This document shows, piece after piece, positions 8,862 to 15,859 of a DNA stretch of 19,400 nt. Where the stretch lies: contig CAZHDI010000059.1 in the NCBI GenBank assembly GCA_964531285.1, positions 1 through 19,400 of the forward strand, written 5' to 3'. Below the pieces are notes generated by a model, which was not told where the DNA came from, ran no database searches, and was given only the letters and a program-made list of their open reading frames with translations. Every line of letters begins with the position of its first letter. Within the stretch, counting starts at the first letter, position 1. Origin of the DNA: CAZHDI01 sp964531285 (GTDB taxonomy: Bacteria > Pseudomonadota > Alphaproteobacteria > JAJFIK01). The position numbers were made by a program, and so were the translations under genes.

Positions 8862-9205
8862 CCTATGTCGATGGCGTCGTCTGCGCTGTGCGGACAGAGC
8901 AGAAACAAGCCTATACGGACTTTGCCAAGATGACCGCGGAGCTTTTCAAGCGGCACGGCGCCCTGTCGGTGGTGGAGTGCTGGGGCGACGATGTGCCCGA
9001 GGGCAAAGTCAATTCCATGCATACCGCCGTCATGCGCAAACCGGATGAAACGGTGGTCATGTCCTGGATCACCTGGCCGTCCAAGGAGATACGCGATGCC
9101 GCCTGGGAAAAAGTGTCGTCCGATCCCAGCCTGGCCGATCAGGAGATGCCGTTCGACGGCACCCGGATGATTTTCGGCGGCTTTGATATGATCGTCGATG
9201 CCTGA
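8858..9205 (+). CDS. DUF1428 family protein
   Basis: A 115-residue protein that fits the DUF1428 (YbaA-like) family over its full length: MTYVDG at the start, then VVECWGDDVPEGK, the conserved VMSWITWPSKEIRDAAW segment, and MPFDGTRMIFGGF near the end. Family members have an alpha/beta-barrel dimer fold and no established biochemical function. GGAGG at 8846-8850 lies seven bases before the ATG, which overlaps the TetR stop. Because it is coupled to a TetR repressor and a VOC protein, it is probably induced together with them. The only Cys residues (Cys10 and that of VVECWGDD) are noted without functional claim. Confidence 0.92.
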   Translation: MTYVDGVVCAVRTEQKQAYTDFAKMTAELFKRHGALSVVECWGDDVPEGKVNSMHTAVMRKPDETVVMSWITWPSKEIRDAAWEKVSSDPSLADQEMPFDGTRMIFGGFDMIVDA

Positions 9206-9218
9206 GGGGGATCGAAAG

Positions 9219-9689
9219 ATGGAGTTCAGCGCGAAAGTACGCACCTGCCTGTTTCTCGATCAAGATCCCGAGCAGGTCGCGGCGTTCTATACGTCGCTCC
9301 TCCCGGACAGCGGGATCGAGATGGTCAATCGTCCGGACCCGAACGGTCCGGCCCTGGTGGCCGAATTCAGGCTGGCCGGCACGCCCTATATGGCGCTTTA
9401 CGGCAACCGGCAGGTTCAACCGACGCACACCTTCTCGATCTCGGTTCTGACGGACGATCAGGCCGAGACCGACAGGCTGTGGGAGGCGCTCCTGGCCGAT
9501 GGCGGGACGCCCGGCCAATGCGGATGGCTCCAGGACCGGTACGGCGTGCACTGGCAGATCGTGCCCAAGGCCCTGCCCCGCTTGATGAGCGGCCAGGATC
9601 CGGCGCGGGCGCAGCGGGTACAGGCGGCGATGATGGCGATGAAAAAGATCGACATCCAAGGGCTGGAGACGGCGGCGGCGTCCGCGTAA
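9219..9689 (+). CDS. PhnB-like VOC (glyoxalase-fold) protein
   Basis: A 156-residue member of the vicinal-oxygen-chelate superfamily, PhnB/3-demethylubiquinone-9-3-methyltransferase-like subgroup. Visible family marks are the opening FLDQDPEQVAAFYTSLLPDS, the strand FRLAGTPYMALYGN, the FSISVLTDDQAETDRLW helix and the very typical QCGWLQDRYGVHWQIVP. Despite the old family name, these proteins are not shown to be methyltransferases; many are of unknown activity. GAGGGGG at 9204-9210 supports the ATG at 9219 rather than the ATG at 9198 that overlaps the DUF1428 stop. It is the third gene of the TetR operon and converges with gapR only three bases away. Confidence 0.92.
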   Translation: MEFSAKVRTCLFLDQDPEQVAAFYTSLLPDSGIEMVNRPDPNGPALVAEFRLAGTPYMALYGNRQVQPTHTFSISVLTDDQAETDRLWEALLADGGTPGQCGWLQDRYGVHWQIVPKALPRLMSGQDPARAQRVQAAMMAMKKIDIQGLETAAASA

Positions 9690-9692
9690 CCG

Positions 9693-9974
9693 TCACACCA
9701 TGCCCAGAGCGTGGAGATAGGTGTCGAGCAGGGCCTCCTGCTCGTCCCGGTCCGCCTTGTCCATCCGGCGGATCTTCAGCACCTGACGCAGGACCTTGGG
9801 GTCGAATCCGTTGGCCTTGGCCTCGGCGTAGATATCCCGGATATCGGCGGCGAGGGCGGCCTTCTCCTCTTCCAGGCGTTCGATGCGCTCGATGATCGAT
9901 TGGAGCTGGCCCGCGGAGACCCCGCCGGCGGTTCCGGCTTTGGCATCGGATTGACGAAGCGGCTCGACGGACAT
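9693..9974 (-). CDS. gapR: GapR/DUF2312 nucleoid-associated protein
   Basis: A 93-residue protein, close to the size of Caulobacter GapR. After a short N-terminal extension come the DUF2312 hallmarks: IIERIERLEEEKAALAADI (coiled coil, about residues 26-44), IYAEAKANGFDPKVLRQVL and IRRMDKADRDEQEALLDTY. GapR tetramers encircle overtwisted DNA ahead of replication forks and transcribing polymerase and stimulate gyrase and topoisomerase IV in Caulobacter. The basic Lys/Arg residues of the KVLRQVLKIRRMDK region are those expected to face DNA. The start at 9974 has AGGGAGGA just upstream; a longer frame to 10064 lacks conserved sequence. It may form an operon with the Yip1-like gene 141 bases upstream, but hairpins lie between. 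Confidence 0.93.
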   Translation of the reverse strand: MSVEPLRQSDAKAGTAGGVSAGQLQSIIERIERLEEEKAALAADIRDIYAEAKANGFDPKVLRQVLKIRRMDKADRDEQEALLDTYLHALGMV

Positions 9975-10022
9975 GGGCTGTCCTCCCTGGCTGGCGCCTG
10001 ACTGGCGATTGAATGGGGTAAG

Positions 10023-10095
10023 CCGCCCGGACGGGCGGGCGCGTGACGGGGGCGAGCCCCCCAAGGCGCGGGACAGTACGCGCGGGGCCCGCGCG
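10023..10095. repeat. Three consecutive GC-rich inverted repeats before gapR
   Basis: The intergenic region between the Yip1-like gene and gapR has three close inverted repeats: CCGCCCG/CGGGCGG (10023-10029 and 10032-10038), GGGGGC/GCCCCC (10048-10053 and 10056-10061), and CGCGCGGG/CCCGCGCG (10079-10086 and 10088-10095). On the minus strand they lie in the leader of gapR. None is followed by a T run, so they are not standard intrinsic terminators. They could be operator sites, rho-independent-like pause sites or only a result of GC-rich composition. Confidence 0.5.
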
Positions 10096-10115
10096 CCGCA
10101 AGCGGATCGCGTCCG

Positions 10116-10709
10116 TTACCGCACGACCGGCACGCCGCCGGGGGTCAGGATCGCCGCGATCATGGGGATCAGCGCCCAAATCACGATGCCCGCCGTCATG
10201 ACGCCGGCGATAAAGGCCGCCGGCGACCGCGCCTCGCCCTTGATCAGCGTATCGATGCCCACATACAGCAGATACAGGCTGTAAAAGCTGCCCAGCAGCG
10301 CCAGAATGCTGAGCGCCGGAATGACCATGAAAATCCCCGAGACCCAGGCCGCGACCGGGCCGAAGGCCGCGAGCTTGAAGGCGATGTCCTCGTCCGCCGC
10401 CACCTCGAGCCGGGCGGCCAGCCGCGTGATGGCCCAGGCGAAGACATGCACGCCGACAAGCGCGAGGCCGTAGCCGACGGCTGCATTCCACAGACCGGCC
10501 ATGACCGGCACGAACACCGTGCTCTGGCCGATCGACACGCCGACCACGCTCAGGCCGATAAACGCCGCCAACGGCGGGATCGCCGCGAGCGGCAGGACGA
10601 AGGTCCGGAAAACGGCCTGCCGGTCGGTGTCCTCGCCTGCGATCCGTGCCCAGGCCGCCGTTGGCGTCATCAGCAAAGCCTGCACCCGCGCCACCAGTCC
10701 CTCGCTCAT
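10116..10709 (-). CDS. Yip1-family integral membrane protein
   Basis: A 197-residue membrane protein with about five hydrophobic segments (roughly residues 36-58, 68-96, 108-130, 132-150 and 160-190). The N-terminus, VQALLMTPTAAWARIAGEDT, is the usual opening of bacterial Yip1-domain proteins, where a short amphipathic segment with a Pro-x-x-W-x-x-I pattern precedes the first helix; the segment YSLYLLYVGIDTLI is also typical. Function in bacteria is not established. GGGGAG lies four bases before the ATG. It is divergent from the sulfotransferase gene. Confidence 0.88.
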   Translation of the reverse strand: MSEGLVARVQALLMTPTAAWARIAGEDTDRQAVFRTFVLPLAAIPPLAAFIGLSVVGVSIGQSTVFVPVMAGLWNAAVGYGLALVGVHVFAWAITRLAARLEVAADEDIAFKLAAFGPVAAWVSGIFMVIPALSILALLGSFYSLYLLYVGIDTLIKGEARSPAAFIAGVMTAGIVIWALIPMIAAILTPGGVPVVR

Positions 10710-10818
10710 CGGTCTCCCCGTCGCTTGATGGTCATGTCAGCCGAGTCAAGCTTAACCCATCACTGGCCCCTTTAAGCCGCGATTTGCTAAACTCGGCGAA
10801 ACCATAAGGAGAGCGCCG

Positions 10819-11628
10819 TTGAAACGCATCCATATCGTCGGTGCGCCGCGCAGCGGCACCACATTGATGCAAAGCCTCATGGGCGCCTGTTTCGAGATCG
10901 ACGGGGTCCTGGAGAAGGAATTGCGGCTGTGGCGCGCGGCCGGTCACGGCTATCGCATTTTGTGTTCCAAGCGCCCCGGCGACGAGGCGCTGGCGCCGGG
11001 CCTGCTGCCGCTCGACCCCCTCCTCCATTTCGTCTACATGCTGCGCGATCCGCGCGACACCGCTGTCAGCCGCCATGCCCGTGCGCCGGACACCTACTGG
11101 TCCAATCTGGGGGCCTTCAAGGACTCGCTGGGCGCGGCCCGGAAGGTCTGGGATCATCCGCGCTTTCATGTGGTGAAATACGAGGATCTCGCCGCCGATC
11201 CGGACGCGGTGCAGGCGCGCCTCGCCGCTCACATGCCGTTCCTGCGCGAGCGGGCGCTGTTCTCGGAGTTTCATCAGGTCGTCTCGGATGCCGATGTGAA
11301 ACAGCGGGCGTTGGGCGGCGTGCGGCCGATCAACAAAGCCAGCATCGGGGCCTGGCGCCAGCATCTGCCGCGGATCAAGGCGCAACTCGTCCTGCACGGG
11401 CCGATCACCGAGGACCTGATCGCCCTTGGCTATGAGCCGGACGCCCGGTGGCTGGATCTTCTGGAGACGGTAGAGCCGGAGAACCGCGCCTCGCTGCGCC
11501 CCGAGACCGTCTCGCCGTCCAAAGCGTTCCGGCGCGGCCTGCGCCGGCAGATGCACAAGGGCACCTATCTGACCAAGCGGGCCGTCGGTGCGCTGATGGA
11601 TATGGTCCTGGGGCCGAAACCGGGATGA
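10819..11628 (+). CDS. Sulfotransferase family protein
   Basis: A 269-residue P-loop protein. GAPRSGTT at residues 8-15 is the 5'-phosphosulfate-binding loop, and YMLRDPRDTAVSRH (about 73-86, with Arg76 and Ser84) is the 3'-phosphate-binding motif of PAPS sulfotransferases. VVKYEDLAADP is the third usual element. The segment between the P-loop and the second motif is short, and the C-terminal end is basic. Substrate is unknown; bacterial members sulfate sugars, lipids or small molecules. The start is TTG, backed by AAGGAG at 10806-10811 with a 7-base spacer and no in-frame ATG before the P-loop. It overlaps the GNAT gene by ATGA. Confidence 0.9.
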   Translation: MKRIHIVGAPRSGTTLMQSLMGACFEIDGVLEKELRLWRAAGHGYRILCSKRPGDEALAPGLLPLDPLLHFVYMLRDPRDTAVSRHARAPDTYWSNLGAFKDSLGAARKVWDHPRFHVVKYEDLAADPDAVQARLAAHMPFLRERALFSEFHQVVSDADVKQRALGGVRPINKASIGAWRQHLPRIKAQLVLHGPITEDLIALGYEPDARWLDLLETVEPENRASLRPETVSPSKAFRRGLRRQMHKGTYLTKRAVGALMDMVLGPKPG

Positions 11629-12092
11629 GCGCCGAGCCCTGCCGCGCACTGGCCATTCGCCCCTACCGGGACGACGATCTGGCCCGCTGCGCCGAGATCA
11701 TGACCCTGGCCCGGCGCTATGCGTTCTATTGGATCGAACAGCCGCTGATCGACGCAACCGCCTTTCATGAGGAAACCGCCGGCGAGGTGCTCCTTGTGGG
11801 ACATATCGGGGCTCATCTGGCCGGCTTTGCCGGGCTGTGGACCCGTTCCAGCTTCCTGCACCATCTTTATGTGGACCCGGCCTATCACGGCATGGGGCTG
11901 GGCACGGCGCTGCTCGATGCCATCGCTCTGCGGGCCGATCGTCCGCTATCGCTCAAATGCAGCTATTGGAACGAAGCCGCACGGGCGTTCTACCGGCGCC
12001 ACGGCTTTGTGGAAGACCCGCAGCCGAGCGGCACCACCGTCCTCGAAGGCCCGTGGATCTGGGTCCGCCGGCCGGGATGGGACCGGTGGTAA
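11625..12092 (+). CDS. GNAT family N-acetyltransferase
   Basis: This 155-residue acyltransferase starts with the N-terminal strand LAIRPYRDDDLARCAEI. It has the acetyl-CoA motif A at about 79-100 (HHLYVDPAYHGMGLGTALLDA, given here as HHLYVDPAYH then GMGLGTALL) and the end motif SYWNEAARAFYRRHGFV, typical of GNAT motif B. The acceptor is unknown. The ATG overlaps the sulfotransferase stop, so the two are co-translated and may modify the same product; that is an inference from coupling only. It is convergent with the DUF1244 gene, 15 bases away. Confidence 0.93.
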   Translation: MSAEPCRALAIRPYRDDDLARCAEIMTLARRYAFYWIEQPLIDATAFHEETAGEVLLVGHIGAHLAGFAGLWTRSSFLHHLYVDPAYHGMGLGTALLDAIALRADRPLSLKCSYWNEAARAFYRRHGFVEDPQPSGTTVLEGPWIWVRRPGWDRW

Positions 12093-12107
12093 GCAATTGA
12101 ACGCGGC

Positions 12108-12404
12108 TCAATGCCCCTTCTGCGCGGCTTCGAACGCGGCGATTTGCTCCGGTGTCGCCTCTTTTTGATAGTTCGCTTTCCACTCGGCTTGCGGCATGCC
12201 GTAGACCGCCTCGCGGGCCGCGTCCTTGGTCATCGCGATGCCGCGGGCCTCGGCGGCCTCGCGGTACCAGTCGCCCAAGCAATTCCGGCAGAATCCGGCC
12301 AGGATCATCAGGTCGATATTCTGCACATCCTTGCGCGCGTCGAGATGGGACAAGAGACGCCGGAATGCCGCCGCTTCAAGTTCCGTTTTGGTCGCGTCAT
12401 CCAT
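12108..12404 (-). CDS. DUF1244 family protein
   Basis: A 98-residue protein matching DUF1244 (COG3492): AAAFRRLLSHLDARKDVQNIDLM, split here as AAAFRRLLSHLDARK and DVQNIDLM, then the highly conserved AGFCRNCLGDWYREAA with its CxxC pair, and YGMPQAEWKANYQKEATPEQ. The family is almost confined to proteobacteria and has no assigned function; the two Cys residues suggest metal binding or redox chemistry. GGAGG lies six bases before the ATG at 12404. It is 26 bases downstream of the GGCT-like gene on the same strand and probably in one transcript with it. Confidence 0.93.
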   Translation of the reverse strand: MDDATKTELEAAAFRRLLSHLDARKDVQNIDLMILAGFCRNCLGDWYREAAEARGIAMTKDAAREAVYGMPQAEWKANYQKEATPEQIAAFEAAQKGH

Positions 12405-12430
12405 GACAATCCTCCGATATGGCGTTTCTG

Positions 12431-13249
12431 TCAGCCGTGTCCGGCGATCCGCGTGGGCAGGCAAAAGTCCAGCAGACGGGCCTCCCGCGCATCGCGGAGC
12501 ACCGGGTCGGTTATGTGAGCGTGTACGAAGTCTTCGAACAGGATATCCGGTTCGATCCGTGAGCGGATATAATCGAGAACGGCGCGCTGGCTCATGTCCG
12601 GCAGGACCGCGCTGGGATGGGGGATCGCGCTGAGCCTCTGTGCGCGCCCCTCATGGGCGATCACCCCGGTGATCGAGACATAGGCCGTCGCGCTTCGGAC
12701 CCGTTCGCCGTTCTCCAGCGCCAGATCCAGATCGCGCAATTCGGTGTGCGCATAGTGTTTGCCTAAGGTCTCGGTCGCGTCCATCCGGTCGCGCTGCTGC
12801 GCGGTGAGATAATTCACGAATACCCGGACGCTGGCGCCGGGCGTGTGATGCAGCGTCGCCGGCACCGATCCGTAGCCGGTCAAATGGGCCGCATAGACCG
12901 CCGAATGATCGCGCAGGGTCCCGACCAGGGTCGGGATCACATCGTCCGTGCCCGCATATTTGCGCGCCAGTTGATCCGGCGAGCCGTTGGACCCGGACGC
13001 CACCACGGGGAAGCGTTCCTCGAAAAGCCCGCGCGCCTGATGGGGCGCGAGCATATCGGCCAGGGCGACCTCCGCGCCGCCATGGGCCACACGGGCGGCG
13101 GCAAGATCCTGGGTATCGAACGCGGTCAGCCGGTAGCTTTGACCATTGGCGAAGACATAAGACGCTTCGACCTGCCGGAAGGGATAATCGGCGGCGAAGG
13201 CGACCCGGTCGCGCGGCGAAAGATCGGTCAGATAACGGTGAACGGACAA
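12431..13249 (-). CDS. Uncharacterised protein with gamma-glutamylcyclotransferase-like features
   Basis: I do not recognise a named family for this 272-residue protein. From about residue 80 it reads like a gamma-glutamylcyclotransferase fold: VVASGSNGSPDQLARKY (compare the YGSNxxxxQL loop that binds the gamma-glutamyl group), then a Gly/Pro turn and VFVNYLTAQQRDRMDATE, where the final Glu fits the catalytic acid of that fold and is followed by an aromatic residue. The N-terminal 75 residues and the C-terminal part (about 190-272) are unmatched. No signal peptide or membrane segment is visible. The start is TTG with GAGG about five bases upstream. It is the likely first gene of a pair with DUF1244. 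Confidence 0.75.
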   Translation of the reverse strand: MSVHRYLTDLSPRDRVAFAADYPFRQVEASYVFANGQSYRLTAFDTQDLAAARVAHGGAEVALADMLAPHQARGLFEERFPVVASGSNGSPDQLARKYAGTDDVIPTLVGTLRDHSAVYAAHLTGYGSVPATLHHTPGASVRVFVNYLTAQQRDRMDATETLGKHYAHTELRDLDLALENGERVRSATAYVSITGVIAHEGRAQRLSAIPHPSAVLPDMSQRAVLDYIRSRIEPDILFEDFVHAHITDPVLRDAREARLLDFCLPTRIAGHG

Positions 13250-13385
13250 GCGAGCCTCACTTCTGCGTCAGGCGGATGCGCCGGCGCGGCCGATTGACAG
13301 GCCCGGGCCGCCATGGGAAGGCGGATGAGGGCCCGCCGCTGCCGCGCGCGAGCCCCTAAAATGCAAAGGCCGCGAGGGGTTGTCC

Positions 13386-14327
13386 ATGTCCAAAAGCACC
13401 GGCGCGCCGTCCGACGGGTCGGCGGCCAATCCGTTGGCCATGCTGGCGCTGGCCGGCGGCGCGATTGCGATCGGCGCCTCGCCGATCCTGGTGCGCTGGG
13501 CCGATGTGGACCCGTTTGCCGCCGCCTTCTGGCGGGTGGCGCTGGCCCTGCCCGCCCTGGCGCTGTGGAGCCTGCTGGCCCGCGAGGTGCGCCGCCGTCA
13601 GACCGGGCCCGCCCCGGCCGCGCCCATGGGCTTGGCGCGCGCGGCGTGGCTGATGCTGCTGCCCGGCGCGCTTTTCGCCGGCGATCTGGTGTTCTGGCAT
13701 CTGTCGATCCTGAATACGACCGTCGCCAACGCGACCCTGTTTGCCAATTTCTCACCCGTCATCGTGACCGTGGGCGCCTGGACCCTTTTGGGCGAGCGCA
13801 TCGAGCGGCGGTTTGTCATCGGTCTGGCCATCGCCATGGCCGGCGCGGTGCTGCTCATGGGCGCCAGCATCGATGTGGACCCGTCGCATCTGCGCGGCGA
13901 CCTCTACGGGCTGGTGACTGCCCTGTTCTTCGGCTCCTATGTGCTGGCCGTGCGGCGGTTCCGCGACCGGTTCAGCGCGGCGGATCTGATGCTCGGCTCG
14001 ACCCTGGTGACTGCGGTCGTCCTGCTCCCCATCGCGCTGGTGATGGGCGACCGCTTCTGGCCGGGCGATGCGGAGGGCTGGCTGGTGCTGATCGCGCTCG
14101 CCTGGATCAGCCATGCCGGCGGCCAGGGCCTCCTGGCCTTCGCGCTCGGCCATTTGCCGGCGAGTTTTTCCTCGCTGGTCATTTTGCTGGAATCGATCGC
14201 CGCGGCGATCCTGGGCTGGCTGCTGCTCTCCGAGGCCCTCACCCCGCTTCAGGCCCTCGGCGGCGCCATCGTGCTGAGCGGGGTGATCCTCGCCCGCCGG
14301 TCCGCCATGGCCACGACCAGACCGTAA
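13386..14327 (+). CDS. EamA/DMT-superfamily transporter
   Basis: A 313-residue membrane protein with ten hydrophobic segments and two EamA repeats (about 20-150 and 165-300). GASPILVRWADVDPFAAAFWR in the first helix pair (here as GASPILVRW and DPFAAAFWR) is typical of DMT exporters, and NATLFANFSPVIVTVGAWTLLGE closes the first half. GAGGGG at 13374-13379 lies six bases before the ATG at 13386. It is not closely similar to the other EamA protein in the window by eye, so a local duplication is unlikely. Substrate is unknown. It is on the same strand as pyk, 93 bases upstream. Confidence 0.9.
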   Translation: MSKSTGAPSDGSAANPLAMLALAGGAIAIGASPILVRWADVDPFAAAFWRVALALPALALWSLLAREVRRRQTGPAPAAPMGLARAAWLMLLPGALFAGDLVFWHLSILNTTVANATLFANFSPVIVTVGAWTLLGERIERRFVIGLAIAMAGAVLLMGASIDVDPSHLRGDLYGLVTALFFGSYVLAVRRFRDRFSAADLMLGSTLVTAVVLLPIALVMGDRFWPGDAEGWLVLIALAWISHAGGQGLLAFALGHLPASFSSLVILLESIAAAILGWLLLSEALTPLQALGGAIVLSGVILARRSAMATTRP

Positions 14328-14420
14328 CCTGCACTCGGCGCCATCAATTCGTGGTGCAGTGCATCGACGCCTTGGGGACTCCGGTATATGGTGCGCGCGC
14401 CTCGGTAACCTTGGAGCGTG

Positions 14421-15854
14421 ATGACCATGCAACGCCGGCGCCGCTGCGTGAAAATTCTGGCGACCCTGGGCCCGGCCTCCGCAACGCCGGACCGTATCGC
14501 CGCCCTGCATGAAGCCGGTGCGGACCTGTTCCGCATCAATATGAGCCATTCCGACCATGACACGCTGGACCGTCTTTATGCGGCGGTCCGCGCGGTCGAG
14601 GCCGACTCCGGCCGCCCGATCGGCATTCTGGCGGATCTTCAGGGTCCGAAGCTGCGTATCGGCACGTTTGCCGACGGTCCGATCAAACTGACACCCGGCC
14701 AAACCTTTCATCTGGACCTCGATACCGCGCCGGGGTCCGCCGAGCGGGTCGGCCTGCCGCATGCGGAGATTTTCGCCGCCATCAAGCCGGGTCATACGCT
14801 CCTGCTCGACGACGGGCGGGTGCGCCTCAAGGTCATCGACTCCTCGGACAGCCATGCGGTGACCGAAGTCATCGCCGGCACCAAGCTCAGCGACAAAAAA
14901 GGCGTCAACGTTCCGGACACGATGCTGCGTCTGTCGGCTCTGACGACCAAGGATAGGGCGGATCTGGACCGGGCCATCCATCTGGGCGTGGACTGGATCG
15001 GCCTGTCTTTCGTTCAGCGTCCGGAAGATATTGCCGAGGCGCGCAAGCTGGTCGCCGGCCGGGCCGCGGTCATGGCCAAGATCGAAAAGCCGACGGCGGT
15101 CAACAATCTGGAAACGATTGTCGGCCTGGCGGACGGGCTCATGGTCGCGCGCGGCGATCTCGGCGTCGAAGTGCCGCTGGAACAGGTGCCGGGCCTTCAG
15201 AAACAAATCATCCGGGCCGGACGGATCGCGGGCAAGCCGGTGGTGGTGGCGACCCAGATGCTGGAGAGCATGATCACCTCGCCGATGCCGACCCGGGCCG
15301 AAGTCTCCGATGTCTCGACCGCGGTTTATGAAGGCGCGGATGCGGTGATGCTCTCGGCGGAATCCGCGGCCGGGGATTATCCGGTCGAGGCGGTCGCGAC
15401 CATGGATGCCATTGCCCGCACGGTGGAACAGGACGGGTTCTACCGGGAACTGATCGATTTTCCCCACGCGAACCCCGAGCCGACCACGGCGGACGCCATC
15501 ATGGCCGCCGCCCGCGAAGTGGCCGAAACCCTGAATGTCGGATCCATTGTCTGCTACACCACATCCGGTTCGACGGCCTTGCGTGCCTGCCGGGAACGGC
15601 CCAAGGCGCCGGTGCTCGCGCTGACGCCCAAGCCCTCGACCGCACGGCGGCTGTCGGTCGCCTGGGGTATCCACTGTGTGCTGATCGAAGATGCCAAGGA
15701 CATCGACGACATGCTGCGCAAGGCCTGCGCGATCTCCCAGGAACACGGGTTTGCCGAACCGGGCCAGCGGGTGGTGATCACAGCCGGCCTGCCCTTCGGC
15801 ACCCCGGGCGCAACGAACCTGTTACGCATCGCCTTTGTCGGCGCGACGGGGTAA
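14421..15854 (+). CDS. pyk: Pyruvate kinase
   Basis: This 477-residue enzyme transfers phosphate from phosphoenolpyruvate to ADP, the last step of glycolysis. It contains KILATLGPAS, the substrate-binding FRINMSH, the B domain (about 70-165), the active-site signature VMAKIEKPTAV with catalytic Lys and metal-binding Glu, GLMVARGDLGVE and the C-terminal allosteric domain (from about 345). The residue equivalent to rabbit Glu117 is Lys in LQGPKLRI, a pattern that published work links to potassium-independent enzymes. GGAG at 14413-14416 could serve the ATG at 14421 or 14427. A TATATG box at 14385-14390 with a poor -35 may be the promoter. It is convergent with the alpha/beta hydrolase, 5 bases away. 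Confidence 0.97.
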   Translation: MTMQRRRRCVKILATLGPASATPDRIAALHEAGADLFRINMSHSDHDTLDRLYAAVRAVEADSGRPIGILADLQGPKLRIGTFADGPIKLTPGQTFHLDLDTAPGSAERVGLPHAEIFAAIKPGHTLLLDDGRVRLKVIDSSDSHAVTEVIAGTKLSDKKGVNVPDTMLRLSALTTKDRADLDRAIHLGVDWIGLSFVQRPEDIAEARKLVAGRAAVMAKIEKPTAVNNLETIVGLADGLMVARGDLGVEVPLEQVPGLQKQIIRAGRIAGKPVVVATQMLESMITSPMPTRAEVSDVSTAVYEGADAVMLSAESAAGDYPVEAVATMDAIARTVEQDGFYRELIDFPHANPEPTTADAIMAAAREVAETLNVGSIVCYTTSGSTALRACRERPKAPVLALTPKPSTARRLSVAWGIHCVLIEDAKDIDDMLRKACAISQEHGFAEPGQRVVITAGLPFGTPGATNLLRIAFVGATG

Positions 15855-15859
15855 GGCCG

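Noticed and set aside
14329..14359. A 6-bp inverted repeat CTGCAC/GTGCAG between the EamA gene and pyk
   Set aside because: The arms are short with a 19-base loop and no T tract. It is too weak to call an operator or terminator.
13752..15746. A 664-codon open frame on the minus strand opposite the EamA transporter and pyk
   Set aside because: It is rich in Arg, His, Gly and Asp without any domain, and lies wholly opposite two well-supported genes. Long antisense frames are usual in GC-rich DNA.
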